From positions 1 through 9,558 of the forward strand of contig CAMLMI010000166.1 of assembly GCA_946480965.1 (NCBI GenBank): 9,558 nucleotides of DNA, read 5' to 3'. The notes under the pieces are model-generated. The model was not told where the DNA came from, ran no database searches, and saw only the letters and a program-made list of their open reading frames with translations. Source of the stretch: an uncultured Verrucomicrobiales bacterium (GTDB taxonomy: Bacteria; Verrucomicrobiota; Verrucomicrobiae; Limisphaerales; CANJSG01). Both the position numbers and the translations under genes were made by a program. This document shows positions 6,851-9,558 of the stretch, one piece after another (position 1 is the first letter of the stretch; every line of letters starts with the position of its first letter).

Positions 6851-9166
6851 TCAGGCGAGTCCTTTCCAGCGGCGCAGCGTCCATTCGGCCCCGAAGCAGG
6901 CCAACGCGAAGAGGAAGAGATACGGGGTGTGCCAGAGCGGCGTGGTGTGGGGCTCGGTCACGGGCGCGCGGCGATCCGGCAAACCGCGGACGAACGCGGC
7001 CAGGTTCGCGGCGGGCACGACCTCGCCACCGGTCTGCTTGGCGATGTTCTCCAGCAGCGCGCGGTTGGGCCGCAGGGTGCGGAATTCTTCGGCGGCGGTG
7101 TCGCTGGTCCAGCCGGCCTGGGCCCGGCCGATCTCCGCGCCGGTGGAATCGGTCACGACGGCATCGGCGATGTAGCCGGAGATTTCCCGGCCGGTGAAGC
7201 TGGCCCGATAAACACCCGCTTCGGTTGCGACCGGTTCGGCCTGGAAGCGGACGGGCCCGAGCGCGTTGGTCGAGGCTTCGCCGACGGTCTTCACTTCGAC
7301 GGCGACGCTGGCGTTGTCGAGCGGGGCGAAGCGCGCGTCGCGGGCGCGGATGGTGAGCTGGGTGGAGCCGTCCTCGGGATTGGACCGGGACTCGAAGTCC
7401 ACGGGGTTGGGCACATCGGCCACGAGCCAACGGATCATTTGTCGCCAAGCCTTGTCCATGTCCGCGTGCTTCTCCGCGTCCTTCAGGCCCCAGCGCCAGA
7501 GATCGCCCACGAGGAGCGCACCGACACGGCCGTGGCCGAAGCGCTGGGCGACGAGCGCGGGCGTCTTGCGGCCAGTGGCATCGGAAACGGTGGCCAAGAC
7601 GCTGGAACCGGGCCGGGTGCCGCCGACGAGATTGGCGACCTGGAACGGCGGCATGTCGCCGAGGCGGGCGCGTTCGTCCTCCTCCGAGGAGCGGAGCCGG
7701 GCCCAGGGCTGGAGCCAGCCTTCGCGGGTGAGGTCGAGGCTGTAGGAGAGCTCCGCCGGAGGCTCGATGCCCCGGTTCAGATAGACGGGCAGCATCTCCC
7801 CCACGGGCGTGCGGTCGTAGCGGCCTTCGCCAAAGGACTCCTGGCCGCCGAGCATCATGAATCCGCCGCCGCGATCCGAAACGAAGCGCTGGAGCAGGGC
7901 CATCTGGTCGCGGGTGAAGAACTCGGCCTCCAGATCGTCGAGGATGATCGCGTGGTAGGCGAAGAGATCCTCGGCGGACTTGGGGAAGCCGTCGCGCAGC
8001 TCGGCGTCGTCGCGGGTGTTGAAGCGGGCCAGCACGGGCTGGTCGTAGCGTTCGGTCTCCTCGTTCGTCTTGTCGAAGCCGCGGAAGAGCGGGTTGCTGG
8101 TCTCGCCCTCGCGGCCCCGGAAATCCAGCGCGCCGATCTTGGCCTTCTTGGCCATGCGGATCAGGCCGACGAGCTGGACCTGCGGATCGGAGGACAGCGC
8201 GCGGTTCATGAACTTGAACTCCCAGTTCGGCCGGCCCGAGACGTAGAGGATGCGGTAGGGGCCGCGCCCCCGGTCCACCACGACCACGCGCCGGTTGTTG
8301 GCCAGCGTGGCCTCCAGCGCGGCGGCGTTCGTCGTGGCGGCGGCCGGGGCGACGCGCAGCTCATAGAAGGAGATGCCGGGCTTCTCGGGCTTCACCTCGA
8401 ACCGGACGGTGAAGGGTTCGCCGTTTTTGCCCGGCTCGATCGTTTCCTTCACCATGCGGCCGCTGGGATCGAACAGCCGTGCGGCGATGCGTTCGCCCGC
8501 GAAACCATCGGTCGTGATCTCGGCTTGGACGGTGACGGGTGCGTCCTCGAAGGCGGTCTGGCTGACCGAGGCCTTGGCGATGGCCAGATCGCGCGGCGCG
8601 GTGTCGGCGCCCATGACGACGGGATAGACGGGTGGAAGACCGGCCAAGTCCGGCAATGCTTCGGCAATGTCCGTGGTGATGCCGTCGGTCAGGAGAATCA
8701 CTCCGGCGAGAGGCTGGCCCTTGGAGCGTTCGGCCAACGCGCGCAGCGCGCCGCCCAACGCGGTGGCGGGGCCGTCGAAACGCAATCCCGCGAAGTCGCG
8801 CGTGGCCTCCAGCCGGGTGTCGAACTGGTAGCGGCGGATCTGGAAGGTCGCCTCCAGGTCGCCGATCCAGGCGGACTGGTTGCCCGTGACCAGCTCGCGC
8901 TCGGTCTCGCCGCGCGTGCGGTCCGCGCCCGGATCGCGGATCTGGAGCCCCTCGCTGTTGTCGGCCACGATGGCGAAGAGATTGGCCCCGGGCTTGGCGC
9001 GCTGGGCCGTCCAGGCCGGTTCCAACAGGCAGGCCACGAGCGCGAGAACGGCGAGGAGCTTGAGGAAGAACCCGGCCAACCGCACCCCGCGCGGAGCCGG
9101 ACTGCGGAGATAACCCGTCGCCAAAACCGCCAGGGAAACAACCAGGAAGGCTCCGGCGATCCACAC
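6851..9166 (-). CDS. BatA-like membrane protein: degenerate VWA plus pseudo-glutamine-amidotransferase domain
   Basis: A 771-residue protein, probably of the VWA/DUF1355-like membrane family common in PVC bacteria. Two N-terminal membrane helices (about 2-20 and 29-48) precede a VWA-like domain with D69-N-S-E-G73 and TDG (160-162). The MIDAS motif DxSxS is degenerate, its last Ser replaced by Gly. A Rossmann-like stretch RILYVSGRPNWEFKFMNRAL (305-324) leads to a class I amidotransferase-like domain, with FAYHAIILDDLE and then RGGGFMMLGGQESFGEGRY (432-450). Q442 stands near where the catalytic Cys would be, and the only two cysteines in the protein (C46, C757) lie in membrane segments, so amidotransferase activity is excluded. 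Beta-rich domains follow, then a C-terminal helix (about 745-762) with a short RRWKGLA tail. I chose GTG 9166 because GGGAGG lies seven bases before it and the protein then opens directly into its first helix. A TTG at 9286 would add 40 unlikely residues. Its stop is coupled to the peptidase gene. Confidence 0.8.
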   Translation of the reverse strand: MWIAGAFLVVSLAVLATGYLRSPAPRGVRLAGFFLKLLAVLALVACLLEPAWTAQRAKPGANLFAIVADNSEGLQIRDPGADRTRGETERELVTGNQSAWIGDLEATFQIRRYQFDTRLEATRDFAGLRFDGPATALGGALRALAERSKGQPLAGVILLTDGITTDIAEALPDLAGLPPVYPVVMGADTAPRDLAIAKASVSQTAFEDAPVTVQAEITTDGFAGERIAARLFDPSGRMVKETIEPGKNGEPFTVRFEVKPEKPGISFYELRVAPAAATTNAAALEATLANNRRVVVVDRGRGPYRILYVSGRPNWEFKFMNRALSSDPQVQLVGLIRMAKKAKIGALDFRGREGETSNPLFRGFDKTNEETERYDQPVLARFNTRDDAELRDGFPKSAEDLFAYHAIILDDLEAEFFTRDQMALLQRFVSDRGGGFMMLGGQESFGEGRYDRTPVGEMLPVYLNRGIEPPAELSYSLDLTREGWLQPWARLRSSEEDERARLGDMPPFQVANLVGGTRPGSSVLATVSDATGRKTPALVAQRFGHGRVGALLVGDLWRWGLKDAEKHADMDKAWRQMIRWLVADVPNPVDFESRSNPEDGSTQLTIRARDARFAPLDNASVAVEVKTVGEASTNALGPVRFQAEPVATEAGVYRASFTGREISGYIADAVVTDSTGAEIGRAQAGWTSDTAAEEFRTLRPNRALLENIAKQTGGEVVPAANLAAFVRGLPDRRAPVTEPHTTPLWHTPYLFLFALACFGAEWTLRRWKGLA

Positions 9167-9173
9167 GGAGCCG

Positions 9174-9179
9174 CCTCCC
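9174..9179 (-). promoter_or_regulatory. Strong Shine-Dalgarno before GTG 9166
   Basis: GGGAGG on the minus strand, seven bases before the GTG at 9166. It is one of the two convincing ribosome binding sites in the window and supports the shorter 771-residue form of the membrane protein. Upstream in-frame candidates, GTG 9202 and TTG 9286, have nothing similar. Confidence 0.7.
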
Positions 9180-9325
9180 GAAATCACAAGGGTGGCGAAC
9201 ACGCGGCAGAGGATGGCACGGGTGCCGGGGCCGCGCGAACGGGAAAAATCGGGCACGATTTCCCGGTGCCTTTCCCCGCACGTCAAGGTGGGTGTGAACA
9301 GAGCGTGGTCAGGGGCCCGCTGCGC

Positions 9326-9386
9326 CCTCGTCTTCCTCTGTGCCCTCCTCCTTGAAGCGGGTAGGAGGAAGCAGAGGAAGACGAGG
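9326..9386. repeat. Long hairpin-forming inverted repeat
   Basis: A perfect 15-bp inverted repeat, with arms at 9326-9340 (CCTCGTCTTCCTCTG) and 9372-9386. Inside it a second 6-bp stem CCTCCT/AGGAGG continues the hairpin after a small internal loop, leaving about 13 loop bases. Neither strand has a T run after the stem, so it is not an ordinary Rho-independent terminator. An extra copy of AAGACGAG (9390-9397) follows the one inside the right arm (9378-9385). One arm strand is almost pure pyrimidine. It resembles dispersed intergenic palindromes, but only one copy is in this window. Confidence 0.8.
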
Positions 9387-9459
9387 ACTAAGACGAGAAT
9401 CTAGCCGACGCCCTTCCGTCCCCGATCCCACCTGTCACGATAACGAAACAGCCCGGTCA

Positions 9460-9489
9460 TTGACGCCGGAAAAACGGGCGTGCTACGTT
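9460..9489 (+). promoter_or_regulatory. Candidate promoter of the HNH-like gene
   Basis: TTGACG (9460-9465, five of six to consensus) and, 18 bases on, TACGTT (9484-9489) preceded by TGC, an extended -10 arrangement. The predicted start point near 9496 leaves a leader of about 17 bases before the ATG at 9513, with no visible Shine-Dalgarno. Confidence 0.4.
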
Positions 9490-9512
9490 CCGCGCCCAAG
9501 CTGCGGCTGCGT

Positions 9513-9558
9513 ATGACTTCCCGATTAAACCAGCACGTCTTGGTCCTCAATCGCCTCT
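9513..9558 (+). CDS. Start of an HNH endonuclease-like protein (cut by window edge)
   Basis: The last 46 bases open a plus-strand reading frame with ATG at 9513, encoding MTSRLNQHVLVLNRL and then running off the window. HVLVLNRL matches the conserved opening of a bacterial HNH endonuclease family whose members begin with a vLvLNr.wqPv strand. The catalytic HNH residues would lie beyond the edge, so neither activity nor completeness can be judged. The promoter-like sequence just upstream supports a real gene start, and there is no in-window evidence for a different start. Fifteen residues are few, so the family call is tentative. It is divergent from the envelope operon and separated from it by the hairpin region. 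Confidence 0.5.
   Translation, partial: MTSRLNQHVLVLNRL

Larger units (their letters stand above)
9167..9512. other. Divergent intergenic region, 346 bp
   Basis: The gap between the membrane-protein start (minus) and the HNH-like gene (plus). It holds the leader of the minus-strand operon, a small hairpin AAATCG/CGATTT with a GGCA loop (9246-9261, extended by GGG/CCC after a two-base bulge), the long hairpin at 9326-9386, and a candidate plus-strand promoter near the right end. A TTGACG on the minus strand (9286-9281) could be a -35 box for the envelope pair, but no good -10 follows. No RNA gene is recognised. Confidence 0.6.

Noticed and set aside
1765..7197. A plus-strand open frame of 1810 codons antisense to pyc and the peptidase gene
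   Set aside because: Its translation is low-complexity, rich in Gly, Ala, Arg, Val, Asp and His, with no recognisable domain. It crosses several real genes and lies opposite pyc, where every catalytic motif is on the minus strand. GC-rich third positions remove stops on the opposite strand.
6851..9166. Calling the large membrane protein a glutamine amidotransferase
   Set aside because: There is no cysteine outside the membrane helices, so the catalytic nucleophile is absent.
6806..9355. A plus-strand open frame of 849 codons antisense to the membrane protein
   Set aside because: Same composition artefact. It has no start signal, and the minus strand encodes a coherent membrane protein with coupled translation.
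1..9558. CRISPR arrays, tRNA or rRNA genes, insertion sequences, attachment sites
   Set aside because: No regularly spaced repeats, cloverleaf-like sequences, transposase motifs or terminal inverted repeats with target duplications were seen.

Overview
This 9.6 kb window is bacterial chromosomal DNA. It is mostly very GC-rich (one pyc row, 2521-2580, counts 42 of 60 G+C) and its genes are closely packed. The best guess for the source is Verrucomicrobiota or a related member of the PVC group. That is inference from gene style: a caspase-like peptidase with an EF-hand loop and a C-terminal beta-sandwich, a BatA-like membrane protein with VWA-like and dead amidotransferase-like domains, and the start of an HNH endonuclease whose N-terminus looks verrucomicrobial. 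No rRNA or other marker is present to settle it.

Layout. At the left, two small plus-strand genes encode a GNAT acetyltransferase (20-484) and an ABM-fold dimeric alpha/beta-barrel protein (572-853). They converge on a minus-strand orphan (929-1702) that is visibly less GC-rich than its neighbours and may have been acquired by transfer. A perfect 13-bp stem terminator (1734-1764) separates the orphan from a complete single-chain pyruvate carboxylase, pyc (1813-5331, minus). Upstream of pyc on the same strand is a translationally coupled pair: a large membrane protein (6851-9166) followed, one base after its stop, by a secreted clan-CD (caspase/legumain-like) peptidase (5440-6849). A 346-bp divergent intergenic region with a long near-perfect hairpin (9326-9386) precedes the first 15 codons of a plus-strand HNH endonuclease-like gene (9513 to the window edge).

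How the genes work together. Pyc is a stand-alone anaplerotic enzyme that makes oxaloacetate from pyruvate. The membrane protein and the peptidase are almost certainly co-translated and probably act together at or outside the cytoplasmic membrane. The membrane protein has a degenerate metal site and no possible catalytic cysteine, so it looks like a scaffold or sensor. The peptidase keeps a His/Cys dyad next to calcium-loop-like sequences. This pair is the most interesting part of the window. The other genes look unrelated to one another.

Many long open frames run antisense to pyc and the envelope pair, including one of 1810 codons. They are by-products of high GC content and are not annotated.
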